DNA from: Puniceicoccaceae bacterium
GTDB taxonomy: Bacteria > Verrucomicrobiota > Verrucomicrobiia > Opitutales > Coraliomargaritaceae
Reading direction: 5' to 3'
Assembly: GCA_002729725.1 (NCBI GenBank)
Contig: PBYS01000096.1
Coordinates: 1-36,287 of the forward strand
DNA: 36,287 nucleotides
Shown here one piece after another: positions 1 to 9,110 of the stretch. The notes under the pieces are model-generated. The model was given only the letters and a program-made list of their open reading frames with translations, was not told the origin of the DNA and made no database searches. Numbering within the stretch: the first letter of the stretch is position 1; every line of letters starts with the position of its first letter. The translations under genes were made by a program, and so were the position numbers.

Positions 1-8
1 CTTTGATG

Positions 9-159
9 AGCAATGTAGCCGAGTCCTTTAGGCTCGGTTCTGGCGGGCCGGGATCCAGTCCGACGCAAATCTTAACCGCAGAGTTCGCAGAGCACGCACG
101 CACACCATGCGGAACGGGGTCTAAAGAACCCCGCTACGTAGCCAAATCATGCATCATTG
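9..159. repeat. BIME-like REP pair, copy 1
   Basis: This is a ~150-bp unit repeated almost exactly at 265-420. It begins with a plus-strand REP (15-40): GTAG, stem CCGAG, loop TCC-TTTA-GG, stem CTCGG, then TTC. It ends with a minus-strand REP (112-137): GTAG, stem CGGGG, loop TTC-TTTA-GA, stem CCCCG, then TTC. Between them is a 9-bp microsatellite of CGCAGAG-NN units (two here, three in copy 2). Two inverted GTAG-headed palindromes around a spacer are the architecture of bacterial interspersed mosaic elements. No open frame here is supported as coding. Confidence 0.85.
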
Positions 160-160
160 G

Positions 161-190
161 ATGTTCGACGTTCGACCTTGGACGTTCCCA
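161..190. repeat. Heptanucleotide array (short)
   Basis: A run of 7-bp units of the type TTCGACG / TTCGACC / TTGGACG / TTCCCA directly follows REP copy 1. It is the same heptamer family as the longer arrays at 1606-1647 and 1741-1828. The rest of 191-264 shows nothing recognisable. Confidence 0.7.
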
Positions 191-264
191 ACCTGATGCT
201 GTTCGTCGAGCCGACGCCTACGAGACAGCACCGCCGCTCGCGAGCGAGCACGCCACCTTTGACA

Positions 265-420
265 AGCAATGTAGCCGAGTCCTTTAGGCTCGGTTCTGGC
301 GGGCCGGGATCCAGTCCGACGCAAATCTTAACCGCAGAGTTCGCAGAGCCCGCAGAGCACGCACACCATGCGGAACGGGGTCTAAAGAGCCCCGCTACGT
401 AGCCAAATCATTCATCATTG
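265..420. repeat. BIME-like REP pair, copy 2
   Basis: This is the second copy of the unit at 9-159. The plus REP is at 271-296 and the minus REP at 373-398. It differs from copy 1 by a few substitutions and one extra 9-bp CGCAGAG unit. It is followed by a short heptamer remnant (414-437). Positions 438-535 contain no recognisable element and lead into the epimerase gene. Confidence 0.85.
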
Positions 421-535
421 AACATTGGACGTTCCCTCGGTTTCACAGGACGCGATGCAGCGTGCTTGCGCGCCTGCTCGTTTTGGCGGCGCTTTCGGCT
501 TTCTTTTATCGGGGCGCTGTGCTTAGAACGGAGCG

Positions 536-1465
536 ATGGAAACGATCGAATATAATGGGGTGCGCTTGCATCGCTGGAGCTGTGGGCCCTCGACCTTTTT
601 GGCGCGCCCGGAACTGGGCGCACGCCTGATGAACTGGAATCTGGAAATGGCGGACGGCTCCATCCGTGATGTGATCCATTGGCCCGATGATGCGGACTAT
701 GATCGCTTCCCGAAGGTGCGGGGCGGCAATCCGATCTTGTTCCCCTTCTCGGCACGCACTTTCAACGAGGGGAAAATCGGTGAATGGAAGGATCCCAAGG
801 GCGTGGTGCGGCCGATGCCAGTCCATGGCTTTGCGCGGGATGGGCAATTCGAAATGGTCGCGGCGGATGAGACCGGCTTTACCGCGGAACTGAAACCGAA
901 CGCGGCGGCTGCGGAGGCCTACCCTTTCAATTACCGCTTCACGGTGCGCTATGTCTTCGAAGCGACCTCGTTTAAGGTCTTTTTGCAGCTGGATAATTTG
1001 GGCGACGAGCCGATCGTGTGGTCGGCGGGGCACCATTTTTACTTCACCCTGCCCTGGCATGAGGGACAGCAGCGCAGTGACTACCGCTTTGAAATTCCGG
1101 CCAAAAAATGCTTCACTCACGAGCCGGATGGCTCGCTGAAGCCGGCTCCGCGCGGCTGGAACAAGGACAAGTCGTTTGGGAATCCTGCCAATTGCGATCA
1201 AATCTACACTGCGCTCAAGGGCGACACGGCGGTGTTCGGTCCCAACAGCGGCGACGAGGACATCGCGGTGCGCATATTGAACGACTCCGACACTCGCTCG
1301 CCCTGGAATGCCTTTGTGATATGGACGGAAGCGGCGGACAGCCCGTTTTACTGTGTGGAGCCGTGGATGGGCCCGCCGAATGCTCCGGAACACAAAAAAG
1401 GCCTGCATACAGTGCCCGCGGGCGCAAGTGCCCGCTTCGGAGTGGAAGTCGGGATGCAGGTCTGA
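536..1465 (+). CDS. Aldose 1-epimerase (mutarotase) family protein
   Basis: The 309-aa protein belongs to the galactose mutarotase-like superfamily, cytoplasmic enzymes that interconvert the alpha and beta anomers of hexoses or hexose phosphates. Visible family motifs are GGNPILFPF (~63-71), VHGFAR (~96-101, with the conserved first His at 97), the second His pair in SAGHHFYF (~163-170) and [11 protein letters not shown] (~273-283), where Glu275 is the expected catalytic base. Length is normal for the family. The ATG at 536 is followed at once by the typical N-terminal beta strand. The gene stands alone between two repeat-filled spacers, so the sugar it acts on cannot be read from its neighbours. 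The opposite strand holds a long open frame (506-1747) that is only a high-GC shadow. Confidence 0.88.
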   Translation: METIEYNGVRLHRWSCGPSTFLARPELGARLMNWNLEMADGSIRDVIHWPDDADYDRFPKVRGGNPILFPFSARTFNEGKIGEWKDPKGVVRPMPVHGFARDGQFEMVAADETGFTAELKPNAAAAEAYPFNYRFTVRYVFEATSFKVFLQLDNLGDEPIVWSAGHHFYFTLPWHEGQQRSDYRFEIPAKKCFTHEPDGSLKPAPRGWNKDKSFGNPANCDQIYTALKGDTAVFGPNSGDEDIAVRILNDSDTRSPWNAFVIWTEAADSPFYCVEPWMGPPNAPEHKKGLHTVPAGASARFGVEVGMQV

Positions 1466-1504
1466 GACGGCAGCTGAATTTGGGAACGTCGAACGTCCAA
1501 CGTT

Positions 1505-1586
1505 CAACTGCTTGCCCTGCGTAGCCTTTAGGCGAAGCATGGGTCCAACTGCTTGCCCTGCGTAGCCTTTAGGCGAAGCATGGGTC
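1505..1586 (+). repeat. Tandem REP doublet (2 x 41 bp)
   Basis: Two exact 41-bp copies sit head to tail (1505-1545 and 1546-1586). Each contains GTAG (1521 and 1562) followed by CC-TTTA-GG and GCGAAGCA, which pairs with the upstream TGC. Each unit is bounded by GTCCAA. A third, inverted relative lies at 4945-4978. This is a second REP subtype with the same GTAG head and TTTA loop as the elements at 15-40 and 112-137. Confidence 0.8.
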
Positions 1587-1605
1587 CAATGGTGAATCGG
1601 CTTTA

Positions 1606-1647
1606 TTCGATGTTCGATGTTAGACGTTCGATGTTCGACGTTCCCGC
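1606..1647 (+). repeat. Heptanucleotide array (TTCGAYG)
   Basis: Six consecutive 7-bp units are in register: TTCGATG, TTCGATG, TTAGACG, TTCGATG, TTCGACG, TTCCCGC. No coding frame is supported. A further degenerate GTAG palindrome on the minus strand lies just after, around 1686-1716. Otherwise 1648-1740 is featureless. Confidence 0.8.
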
Positions 1648-1740
1648 TGGCTGCTTTGGCGTGTATTGCAGGCGAGCGACGTGGCACTGACAGCGCGATG
1701 GAAGCCGAGGCTACGTAAGAGACGAACGCGGAACGCGGAC

Positions 1741-1828
1741 TGAACATTGAACATCGAACATCGAACGCTGAACATCGAATAAGAAATTCAACATTCGATG
1801 TTGGACGTTGAACGTTCGACGTTCCCAG
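1741..1828. repeat. Convergent heptanucleotide arrays forming a long dyad
   Basis: Five to six units of the (T/C)GAACAT type (1741-1782) run into six units of the reverse-complementary TTCGATG type (1787-1828). The two halves meet at a short non-repeat centre (GAATAAGAAATTC), so the whole region can fold as an imperfect ~80-nt hairpin. It lies about 110 bp upstream of trkA. The remaining 1829-1938 holds only degenerate GTTCCC repeats and the presumed trkA leader. Confidence 0.78.
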
Positions 1829-1938
1829 GTTCCTAGGTTCCCACGTTCCCGCTGGCTCTGCTCAAGACGCCCAAAATCTGGGCTGAATATTACTCTGGAA
1901 ATGCTGGGCAGGGGCGTCAATATGCGCGTTTTTCCTTT

Positions 1939-3288
1939 ATGAAGATTATCATTATAGGCGCCGGAGAAGTCGGCCATAATTTGTGCACGACGCTGTCCGC
2001 AGCGGGGCACAACGTCACTCTCATCGAGCAATCGGAAGTGCGCTGTGAGAAGCTGGACGAGGAACAGAATGCGCGCATCATCACGGGCAACGGCAGCTCG
2101 GCGCGCCAGTTGGTGGATGTGGACGTGGCCTCCTGCGATGCCTTTCTGGCCATGACGAGTGATGACCGCACGAATGTGATCTCTTGCTCGCTGGCTAAGG
2201 GGCTGGGGGCCAAAAATACGATTGCCCGCATCCATGACGAAACCTTTAGCGACAACTCGGTGATCAATTATCAGCTGCACTTCGGAATCGACCTGCTGGT
2301 GAACCCGGAGGCGATTTGCGCGGTGGAGCTGGCCAAGGAGATCCGCAGTGCGGGCCGGGTGGCAGTGGAGAATTTTGCGCGCGGTCAAATCGAGGTGCAG
2401 CAGCAGCAGGTGGCGAAAAACTCGCGTCTGGTCGGCAAAAAGTTAAAAGACCTGAAACTGGACTCGCGGGTGCGGATCGGCTACGTGCAGCGCGATGGGC
2501 ACTCGGAGGTGGCCAGTGCGGACACGATACTGGAGGCGGGCGACATGGTGACATTGTTTGGGCATCCGGAAGTGTTGTTTACATTGCGCGAGCGCTTCGA
2601 CCCGAAGCATAAGATCGACGTGGCGCGGGTGGTGCTCTTCGGAGGCAGTGAGACGGCGATCAGCCTGATCCGACTGCTGACGAATCCGCGCTTCAAGGTG
2701 CGGGTGATCGAAAAAGACAAGGCGAAGTGCCGCTCGCTGGCGGAGCGCTTTCCCGACATCACGGTGATTAATGGCGATGCGACCTCGCTGCGCTTACTGG
2801 AAGAGGAGCAAATCGGCAGTGCGGATTATTTTGTGGCCTGCACCAAGGATGACGAAGAAAACATCCTGACCTGTTTGCAGGCAGCCAAGCTGGGAGCGAA
2901 TCATGTGCAGTTGGTGATCAATAAGGGGGACTACGACCAGTTGTTGGGCATTTTGAAAACGATGCTGGGCATCGAGGTGGTGGTCTCGCCGCGCCAAGCG
3001 ACGGCGGAATTTATGCTGCGCAACTTGTCCGCGGACTCCAGTGCCACCTTGGCGACCGTGCCGGGCGGGGATGGCCAGATCGTGGAAGTGCGCATCAAGC
3101 ACTCGAGCCCTTGCGTGGGCAAGATGGTGAAAGACATCCACCTGCCACCGGGAGCGGTCTTTGTGGCGCTCTTGCACAAATTCAAAGCGAAGGTGCCCGC
3201 CGCCGACGACATCATCCTGGCCGGCGACCGGGTGGTGGTGATCGTGAGTGAAGCACAACAAAAAGCCGTGATGGCGAGCTTGGTATAA
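1939..3288 (+). CDS. trkA: Trk potassium uptake protein TrkA (NAD-binding gating subunit)
   Basis: The 449-aa protein is the cytoplasmic regulatory subunit of the Trk K+ channel. It binds NAD(H)/nucleotides and gates TrkH. It shows the duplicated layout of full-length TrkA: an RCK_N Rossmann domain beginning [13 protein letters not shown] (~3-15), an RCK_C domain (~150-215), a second RCK_N from [13 protein letters not shown] (~231), and a second RCK_C to the C-terminus. Length matches the family. The stop at 3288 is 3 bases before the trkH start, so the two are co-transcribed and probably translationally coupled. No Shine-Dalgarno is visible before the ATG. Confidence 0.95.
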   Translation: MKIIIIGAGEVGHNLCTTLSAAGHNVTLIEQSEVRCEKLDEEQNARIITGNGSSARQLVDVDVASCDAFLAMTSDDRTNVISCSLAKGLGAKNTIARIHDETFSDNSVINYQLHFGIDLLVNPEAICAVELAKEIRSAGRVAVENFARGQIEVQQQQVAKNSRLVGKKLKDLKLDSRVRIGYVQRDGHSEVASADTILEAGDMVTLFGHPEVLFTLRERFDPKHKIDVARVVLFGGSETAISLIRLLTNPRFKVRVIEKDKAKCRSLAERFPDITVINGDATSLRLLEEEQIGSADYFVACTKDDEENILTCLQAAKLGANHVQLVINKGDYDQLLGILKTMLGIEVVVSPRQATAEFMLRNLSADSSATLATVPGGDGQIVEVRIKHSSPCVGKMVKDIHLPPGAVFVALLHKFKAKVPAADDIILAGDRVVVIVSEAQQKAVMASLV

Positions 3289-3291
3289 ATT

Positions 3292-4764
3292 GTGAATACT
3301 GCAATTATCTACAAACTGTTGAGCATGGTCTTGCTGGCCCTGGCGGTGGCCTTTGGGCTGTGCGCGGGAGCGGGGCTCCTGCTGGGCGAGTCCATCCACG
3401 ACGATTCGATTCAGGCCTTTATCAGCACGGTGGGCATATCGATCAGCGTGGCCGCACTCTTCCACATGCTCGGCCGCAAGAGGGAAGCGAAACTGTTTCG
3501 GCGCGAGGCCCTGTGCGCGATTGGGCTGGCATGGATCCTGGCGACACTCATCGGTGCCCTGCCCTATGCATTGACGGAGACGCATGGCAGCTTCTCGGAT
3601 GCAATTTTTGAAAGCGCCTCGGGGCTCACCACCACCGGGGCGACCGCCTATTCCAACTTTTATGAGTTCCCCAAGAGCTTGCTGCTGTGGCGGTCGCTGA
3701 GTCAGTGGGTGGGCGGCCTGGGCGTAGTGGTGTTTTTCGTGGCCATCCTGTCCTCGCTGGGGGCCGGCGCGAAAATTCTGTTTAGTAATGAGTCCTCGGG
3801 CACCTCGTCGGACTTCGACCACGGCCGCATTCAGAGTGGCGCCTTTCAGCTGATGCTCTTCTATGTAGGGATTTCTCTGGTGTGCACGATCGCATATAAA
3901 GTCGGCGGCATGGACTGGTTTCAGGCGATCAATCACTCGATGACCACCATCTCGACCGGAGGCTTCAGTACCGAGCCGATGAGCATGGAACAATTTCAAA
4001 GCCCGGTCTTGGAGTGGCTCTCGATCGTATTCATGGCGCTCAGTGGCACCACTTTTGTGTATATGATCCGACTAATACGGGGGCAGACGCATATATTGAA
4101 GCAAAACCACGAGGTCTATTGGTTTTATGCCATCGTGATTGGCAGCACACTGCTGCTCATGGTGTTCCTGATTGACCTGACCGGCCAACTGCCCGACCAC
4201 AACATGCTACGAGTGGCGGCCTTCCAAGCGGTCTCGATCATCACCACCACCGGCTATTCCACTACGAATTTTGACACCTGGCTGCCTCCGGCCAAGATGA
4301 CCTTGCTACTGATCATGTTTGTGGGCGGCTGCTCCGGCTCCACCAGTGGCGGGGTGAAGGTGGTGCGGATCGTAATCGCGCTGCGGGCTGCGATGCGCAG
4401 TATCACGCACGCCTACCGGCCGAATATCACCATTCCGATGCGCATGGGCGGACAGACGCTGAGCGAGCGCGCCATTCATAGTGTGGTGCTCTTTGTGATC
4501 TTAATGACCGCGCTGCAGCTGCTGGCCATGCTATTTGTCTCGGCCAATGAGCCGCACCTGTCCTTTATGGGGGTGTTTTCCAGTGTGCAAGCGACCCTGT
4601 TTAACATCGGCCCCGGCTTCATGGAAGTCGGCCCAGCCGAGAATTTTCAGTTTCTGCGCAGCAGCACCAAGATCTTTCTATCGCTATTAATGATTTTGGG
4701 ACGCTTGGAACTATACGCCGTGCTGGTGCTGTTTATGCCGTCGGCTTGGAAACGCTTTTCCTAG
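3292..4764 (+). CDS. trkH: Trk potassium uptake channel subunit TrkH
   Basis: The 490-aa polytopic inner-membrane protein forms the K+ pore partnered by TrkA just upstream. The four pore loops that supply the selectivity-filter glycines are visible: [10 protein letters not shown] (~113-122), STGGFSTEP (~221-229), TTTGYSTTN (~318-326) and FNIGPG (~437-442). The segment [12 protein letters not shown] (~344-355) is the intramembrane loop typical of TrkH. The start codon is GTG at 3292, chosen because it follows the trkA stop by 3 bases and gives the normal N-terminal transmembrane helix. Together with TrkA this is a complete two-gene K+ uptake system. Confidence 0.95.
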   Translation: MNTAIIYKLLSMVLLALAVAFGLCAGAGLLLGESIHDDSIQAFISTVGISISVAALFHMLGRKREAKLFRREALCAIGLAWILATLIGALPYALTETHGSFSDAIFESASGLTTTGATAYSNFYEFPKSLLLWRSLSQWVGGLGVVVFFVAILSSLGAGAKILFSNESSGTSSDFDHGRIQSGAFQLMLFYVGISLVCTIAYKVGGMDWFQAINHSMTTISTGGFSTEPMSMEQFQSPVLEWLSIVFMALSGTTFVYMIRLIRGQTHILKQNHEVYWFYAIVIGSTLLLMVFLIDLTGQLPDHNMLRVAAFQAVSIITTTGYSTTNFDTWLPPAKMTLLLIMFVGGCSGSTSGGVKVVRIVIALRAAMRSITHAYRPNITIPMRMGGQTLSERAIHSVVLFVILMTALQLLAMLFVSANEPHLSFMGVFSSVQATLFNIGPGFMEVGPAENFQFLRSSTKIFLSLLMILGRLELYAVLVLFMPSAWKRFS

Positions 4765-4786
4765 GAAACGGGAGAACGGAGGAGGC

Positions 4787-4823
4787 ATTGAACGTCGAAC
4801 GTCCAACGCTCAACGTCCAATGG
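4787..4823 (-). repeat. Heptanucleotide array downstream of trkH
   Basis: Five 7-bp units of the (T)CGAACG / TCCAACG type are in register (TTGAACG, TCGAACG, TCCAACG, CTCAACG, TCCAATG). The orientation is the reverse complement of the 1606-1647 array. It begins 22 bases after the trkH stop. The next 100 bp (4824-4920) is featureless. Confidence 0.72.
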
Positions 4824-4939
4824 TGAATTGCGATCAGGCCTGCGGGCTAGGCGGCCACGTGCGACTAGGACCCGACTGACGAAACTCTCCCCTCGCTTTG
4901 AACACCCGATGGCGGAGTCCTACATTCAAAATTCGATGT

Positions 4940-4986
4940 TGGACCCCTGCTTCGCCTAAAGGCTTCGCAGGGCAAGCAAGTTGGAC
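4940..4986 (-). repeat. REP element inside a heptamer array
   Basis: This is an inverted copy of the 41-bp REP subtype seen at 1505-1586, with its first tetranucleotide mutated to GAAG. It is a near-perfect palindrome, CCTGCTTCGCC-TAAA-GGCTTCGCAGG. TTGGAC occurs on both sides (4940-4945 and 4981-4986), matching the GTCCAA that bounds the copies at 1505-1586. The REP therefore appears to sit in a heptamer unit. Confidence 0.75.
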
Positions 4987-4988
4987 GT

Positions 4989-5300
4989 TCAACCTTCCTT
5001 CGTTCCTTCATTCCCCCTTCGGCGGAGCTGCACTATGGTGGCGCCCCAACTGCCTTCGCTCTGGTCGGCTAGCTGGAAACTCTTAACGCGTGTGTCGCGC
5101 CTTAAAAGTGTGTGCACAGTCTCGCGTAGAGTGCCGATGCCTTTGCCGTGGATAATGCGCACTCGATGATAGCCTTTTTCCAAAGCGAGCTCGATGTAAT
5201 CGGGTATTAGGTCGCCGAGCTCAGAGGGTCGGAAGGTGTGGAGGTCGAGCTCGTCGGTGATCTCGAATTCGATGGGGTCGTCGTTGGGATCTTGGTTCAT
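4989..5300 (-). CDS. Smr-domain protein (small MutS-related)
   Basis: The 103-aa stand-alone Smr domain is a family of putative DNA or RNA nicking/binding proteins. Visible hallmarks are [10 protein letters not shown] (~19-28, the conserved LDLHG-like motif) and [11 protein letters not shown] (~49-59, the HGKG loop). The start at 5300 overlaps the stop of the upstream RAYT remnant (5297-5299). The last ~11 residues ([11 protein letters not shown]) are encoded by degenerate GAAGGAACG repeat DNA next to the heptamer array, while family members usually stop around the preceding LR, so the 3' end has probably been captured from the repeat. Cellular role beyond nucleic-acid metabolism is not readable here. 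Confidence 0.85.
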   Translation of the reverse strand: MNQDPNDDPIEFEITDELDLHTFRPSELGDLIPDYIELALEKGYHRVRIIHGKGIGTLRETVHTLLRRDTRVKSFQLADQSEGSWGATIVQLRRRGNEGTKEG

Positions 5301-5526
5301 GATTGGTAGGCACTGCTAAAACGCCATTGGCTCGGTGATGCGCAGAGTTTAGCTTTAACTGGGTTTTGCTCGATGTAGTCGATCACATCGTGAAAGTGTT
5401 TTTCGTTACGGATATAGCGGTCCCAGTATTCTGAATGCCATAACGGTGACTTGTCGGACGCATTCGCTGCAGCGGCTGACTCTGACGCGGGGCAACTCGG
5501 GAGAGTTGCGTTCCCGGGCTCTGGCA
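5297..5526 (-). pseudogene. RAYT (REP-associated tyrosine transposase) C-terminal remnant
   Basis: About 76 codons remain. Only the last ~47 residues look like a transposase: [15 protein letters not shown], then [14 protein letters not shown] and WRFSSAYQS. This is the C-terminal block of IS200-like Y1 (RAYT) transposases. The HUH motif and catalytic Tyr region are missing. The upstream part is low-complexity and contains a perfect 7-bp hairpin (5492-5509, GCAACTC-GGGA-GAGTTGC). It fills the spacer between rmuC and smr. No plausible initiation codon exists, only a GTG abutting the rmuC stop. Non-functional. Confidence 0.75.
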
Positions 5527-6834
5527 CTAGTCGCCTTGTGGCAGGATTGGGATCTTTTCGATGCCTTTTGGCTCGGGGAGGGGCTCGGGGGCGGCACTGT
5601 CTAAGGCTTCAAACTTCCGAGCTGTCACCATTAGGCGACTTTCGATGGAGTTGAGCGTTTTATTATAGTGACCGACGGATTGTTCGAGGCTTTTGCCGAG
5701 CTTAGTAAAGTGGCCGGTGACGACGCTGATGCGCTGGTAGAGCTCTTTGCCCAGGGCGGCGATCTCCTTGGCCTCGCGGGCGATGGCTTCTTGCTGCCAG
5801 CCGAAGGCGATCGCCTTGAGCAGTGCAATGAGCGTGGTGGGCGTGGCGAGGATGACCTTGTTGTCCACTCCCAGCTCAATCAGCGCGGGGTCTTGCTCCA
5901 GCGCGGCGCTGAAGATGGTTTCGTTGGGTATGAAGAGCACGACAAACTCGGGCGTGTTCTCAAACTGAGTCCAATAGGACTTGGCGGAGAGCCCCTTGAT
6001 GTGCTCGCGGATGTGGCGGGCGTGTGCCTGCATGCGAGCGGTCTGCACAGCGGGGTCGTCGGCTTCGAGGGCGTCGAGGTAGGCGGCCAGCGGCACCTTG
6101 GAATCAACCACCACTTGACGGCCGTTGGGCAGATTGATCAGCATGTCGGGACGCTGCCGCTGGCCATCGGCGGTATCGACCGAGGCCTGTTCTAAGAAAT
6201 CCACCCGATTGACCATGCCCGCCATTTCGACGGTGCGGCGCAGTTGCATTTCGCCCCACTGACCTCGCACCTGCGGCGCGCGCAGCGCCTGCACCAAGCT
6301 GCCGGTAGTCTTACTGAGCTGCACCTGCGACTCAGCCAGCTGTTGCAGTTGCTGTTTGAGGCCAGCATCGGTTTGGGTGCGGCGTTCTTCGATTTTCTCG
6401 ACGCGTTCGTTAAAGGCTTTGAGGGCCAGCCCCACTGGCTCGACGGTTTTGTAAATCGCCTCCTGCCGTTTCTCGAGCTCTCCCCGCGCGCCTTCTTGAT
6501 ACTTTTCAAGGGTCGATTTAGCCAAACTGAGAAAGGATTCGTTATTTTTCGATAATGCCTCGGAGGAAAGCGCTTGAAAACTGTGCATTAACTTAGCCTT
6601 GGCATCTTCGAGTAGGGCCAGCTTTTCATGGGCTGCCTGCAGCTCGGCTTCACGCCTGGCCTCGATGCGAGCCAGTGCTTCCTTGGTTTCACTGTGGCCA
6701 ATGCGCAGCCTGTCGCGCTCGTCCTCGGTCTCTTGCAGGGCTAGGTTTGTTCGCTTAATAGTGGCCGATAAAACGAGATAGATCACAGCCACGCCAATCA
6801 CGAGACCCACCACAAAGACTAACAGTAATTCCAT
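5527..6834 (-). CDS. rmuC: DNA recombination protein RmuC
   Basis: The 435-aa protein has an N-terminal membrane anchor (~3-23), a long coiled coil (~30-185) and the RmuC nuclease-like domain (~188-395). The domain shows [17 protein letters not shown] (~191-207) and [10 protein letters not shown] with [12 protein letters not shown] (~228-250). RmuC family proteins limit recombination between inverted repeats, which is notable given how many inverted repeats surround this gene. Length and start match the family. Downstream, the stop touches the RAYT remnant. Confidence 0.93.
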   Translation of the reverse strand: MELLLVFVVGLVIGVAVIYLVLSATIKRTNLALQETEDERDRLRIGHSETKEALARIEARREAELQAAHEKLALLEDAKAKLMHSFQALSSEALSKNNESFLSLAKSTLEKYQEGARGELEKRQEAIYKTVEPVGLALKAFNERVEKIEERRTQTDAGLKQQLQQLAESQVQLSKTTGSLVQALRAPQVRGQWGEMQLRRTVEMAGMVNRVDFLEQASVDTADGQRQRPDMLINLPNGRQVVVDSKVPLAAYLDALEADDPAVQTARMQAHARHIREHIKGLSAKSYWTQFENTPEFVVLFIPNETIFSAALEQDPALIELGVDNKVILATPTTLIALLKAIAFGWQQEAIAREAKEIAALGKELYQRISVVTGHFTKLGKSLEQSVGHYNKTLNSIESRLMVTARKFEALDSAAPEPLPEPKGIEKIPILPQGD

Positions 6835-6877
6835 GCGAGGTATTCAGAGTGCTCACGCACAACTGGCAACGGTCAAT

Positions 6878-9082
6878 TTAAAAGCTGAGCTTCATGCCGA
6901 GGCTGAGGCTACGGCCCGGTAGGGGGGCCACATCTTTTAGAAAGGACGCATGCGTGCGGCGCTCGACATCGAGCACGTTTTCCAGACGCGCGAACAACTC
7001 GAGGTCGGCGTCGCTGAGTGCCCAGGTGTATTTCGTATCGAGATTGAATTCAAAATAGTCGTCGGTCTCCAACTCTGGCAGCACCACATCGGACTCCTCT
7101 TGCACCTCATCTTGCTCAAAGACATAACGCAAATCTGCGCCCAAGGACCATGGGCCCTGGGTATATTCCACCCGCGAGCCGATACGCATCGGCGGTATAC
7201 GCGGCAGCGAGGTGTCGTCGTCCAAGTTCTCACCCGAGACCATGTCGAACATGCCCTTCAGGCGCAGACTGCTATTTTCATTGTCAAAGACCAGCCAGGT
7301 GAGCTCGGCTTCGCCCCCCAGAAAGACCGCGTCTTTGGCGACGTATTGGGCCAGGCTGCCGAGGCCCTTGATGTCTTGCAGGAATATGAAATCTTTAAAG
7401 TCGTAACGGTAAACATTCAGACGGCCCGACCAATCACCACGGTGCGCCTCGAATCCGAACTCCACGGCATGCGAGCGCTCCACTCCCAGATCCGGGGAAC
7501 CTACGACGAAGCGCTGAATCGCCGCATTGGACCAAAAAGCATAGAGCTCCGTTTCGGAAGGAATACGCTCGATGCGAGACAGGTTTCCGGTAAAAGCCAC
7601 TTCGTCGAACATCCAGCGGTCATAGTCGCGCCAAGTCGCGCCCAACGAGAGACTATGGCTCTCCTCCTTGGCTCCGCGGACAAAACCATATTGCTCAAAA
7701 GTGAGATCCTCAATGCTTTGTCGCTCGAAACGATAGCCTCCGCGCAGGGTCCACTTGTCGACGGTGAAAGTTTCCATCAAAAAATAGCCCAGATTCTCAG
7801 TCTCATACATATTCGAGACCCGACTAGACTCCAGCGGCGGAGCCGCTAAACGGCTGGCGACCAAGTCCCGATCAAAGCCATGCACACCGGCAACGCCTTC
7901 GAGCCCTTCGAAGAGACGGTGATAAAAGTCCAGACGAGCCTCCATGGATTCCTGCTCCATGGTGGTGTCCTCAAAAGCTTTATCCGCATCCTTGGCGCGC
8001 CCCGCAAAGAGCTCTTCATGACTATAATCCGCATGACCGAAACGCAGGCGTATGCGCTCCAACCACTCTAGATCCAGCTCGTAGGCAGCTTCCAAGTCGA
8101 AGCGCGACTGCCGCATGTCCAAGCTGGTGTCTCCATACAACTCAGTGGAGTCGCCACCGTATTGATAGGGCACACCGTAGCTTGATTCATAGCGTGAATA
8201 GGACGCTCCCAGTCGCCCACGCCCCGACTCGGGCTCCCAAAGCACCCCGACCGAAGCCGTCTCGGTTTCCACAAAAGTATTGGGCACTGTGCCGGAAGGA
8301 TTGGGCACAGCCTCATCCAAACTAGTGTCAGGGTTATACACCTGCGGATTGTAGGTCTCTTGGTAAGCGTCCGAACGCGCTTGCCCAGAAATGGAATAAT
8401 CACCCGCCTCACGGCGCGAGCCCGTCAAGCGCAGCGCAAAATCACCTGCACGTGCCGTGCCGTAGGCCGCCGTGGAACGCCCGTCTGCACCCGTTTCGTA
8501 GCGCGTCTCGACAGCGCCCGAAAGTGTGCGCTCGGGCAATTCTTCCGGCAAGTAGCGCGTTTTAGAATTAATCGCGCCGCCGATAGCCGCGTTACCGAAG
8601 AGCAGCGCATCCGGACCACGGTGCACATCAACACGCCGGATCAATAAGGGCTCCAGCGGCACGCCGTGGTCGGGGCTGGTATCCGAAACATCCAGCGTAC
8701 CAATGTCATCGACCAGCATGCGGACCCGATAATCCCCCAGTCCGCGCACAACCGGACGGCTAGCGCCCGGCCCAAAATAACTGGCATTTAAGCCCGGCTC
8801 CCAGGCGAGCGTATCCCCCAGCGTCGATTGAATTTGATGCTGCAGATCCTTCGCTTCCAAAACTTGCACACTGACCAGTGAAAAGTCGCCCACCTCGCCA
8901 AAGCGCTCGGCCACCACCGTGAACTCCTCCAACGTATACACATCCTCTGAGTCGGCCCCCTCCGTGGTGCCGGGCAACTGGAAGTAGCCCACGGCATCCG
9001 CTTCCTGCTCGGACTGCGCATCGACCAGACACAGCGGCATGAAAACACAAAGAATTTTTAAGGAATTTGACAAATGACTCAT
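6878..9082 (-). CDS. TonB-dependent outer-membrane receptor, ZnuD-like (probable zinc uptake)
   Basis: The 734-aa protein has a signal peptide (~1-22), a TonB-box-like segment YTLEEFTVVAE (~49-59), a plug domain (~70-180) with RPVVRGLGDYRV (~109-120) and VHRGPDALLFGNAAIGGAIN (~153-172), then a beta-barrel ending in the outer-membrane signature SLGMKLSF. The plug segment SDTSPDHGVPLEP (~133-145) closely matches the SxxSPDHAV region of ZnuD zinc receptors. The substrate call also rests on context: Fur-family regulator, MerC gene and anchor-M proteins nearby. The ATG at 9082 lies 4 bases from the ATG of the divergent gene, so no separate promoter spacer exists, and a large dyad covers both starts. 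An iron or other metal substrate remains possible. Confidence 0.85.
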   Translation of the reverse strand: MSHLSNSLKILCVFMPLCLVDAQSEQEADAVGYFQLPGTTEGADSEDVYTLEEFTVVAERFGEVGDFSLVSVQVLEAKDLQHQIQSTLGDTLAWEPGLNASYFGPGASRPVVRGLGDYRVRMLVDDIGTLDVSDTSPDHGVPLEPLLIRRVDVHRGPDALLFGNAAIGGAINSKTRYLPEELPERTLSGAVETRYETGADGRSTAAYGTARAGDFALRLTGSRREAGDYSISGQARSDAYQETYNPQVYNPDTSLDEAVPNPSGTVPNTFVETETASVGVLWEPESGRGRLGASYSRYESSYGVPYQYGGDSTELYGDTSLDMRQSRFDLEAAYELDLEWLERIRLRFGHADYSHEELFAGRAKDADKAFEDTTMEQESMEARLDFYHRLFEGLEGVAGVHGFDRDLVASRLAAPPLESSRVSNMYETENLGYFLMETFTVDKWTLRGGYRFERQSIEDLTFEQYGFVRGAKEESHSLSLGATWRDYDRWMFDEVAFTGNLSRIERIPSETELYAFWSNAAIQRFVVGSPDLGVERSHAVEFGFEAHRGDWSGRLNVYRYDFKDFIFLQDIKGLGSLAQYVAKDAVFLGGEAELTWLVFDNENSSLRLKGMFDMVSGENLDDDTSLPRIPPMRIGSRVEYTQGPWSLGADLRYVFEQDEVQEESDVVLPELETDDYFEFNLDTKYTWALSDADLELFARLENVLDVERRTHASFLKDVAPLPGRSLSLGMKLSF

Positions 9083-9110
9083 CTTAATGAAAACAACTTT
9101 CGTTAAGATG
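9080..9110. promoter_or_regulatory. Candidate Fur/Zur operator over two divergent start codons
   Basis: Perfect 8-bp arms CATCTTAA (9080-9087) and TTAAGATG (9103-9110) flank a 15-bp core, TGAAAACAACTTTCG (9088-9102), itself a near-dyad. Twelve of the 15 arm positions pair. The core matches the sites at 10821-10835 and 12910-12924. Fur-family boxes are typically 15-19-bp dyads. The two outer arms contain the receptor ATG and the second possible ATG (9108) of the divergent gene. Confidence 0.6.

Noticed and set aside
506..1747. 413-codon open frame on the minus strand over the epimerase gene
   Set aside because: It is a high-GC shadow. The plus-strand protein has clear family motifs, and the minus frame runs through the REP and heptamer repeats at both ends.
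1606..1828. CRISPR array
   Set aside because: The units are 7 bp with no spacers of constant length, and there are no cas genes.
2794..3999. 401-codon minus-strand frame over trkA/trkH
   Set aside because: TrkA and TrkH on the plus strand are unmistakable. The minus frame has a His/Gln-rich shadow composition.
5391..5405. Fourth TGAAA-N5-TTTCG match as a Zur site
   Set aside because: It lies inside the RAYT remnant, away from any metal gene, and lacks the flanking dyad. A chance match at this frequency is expected.
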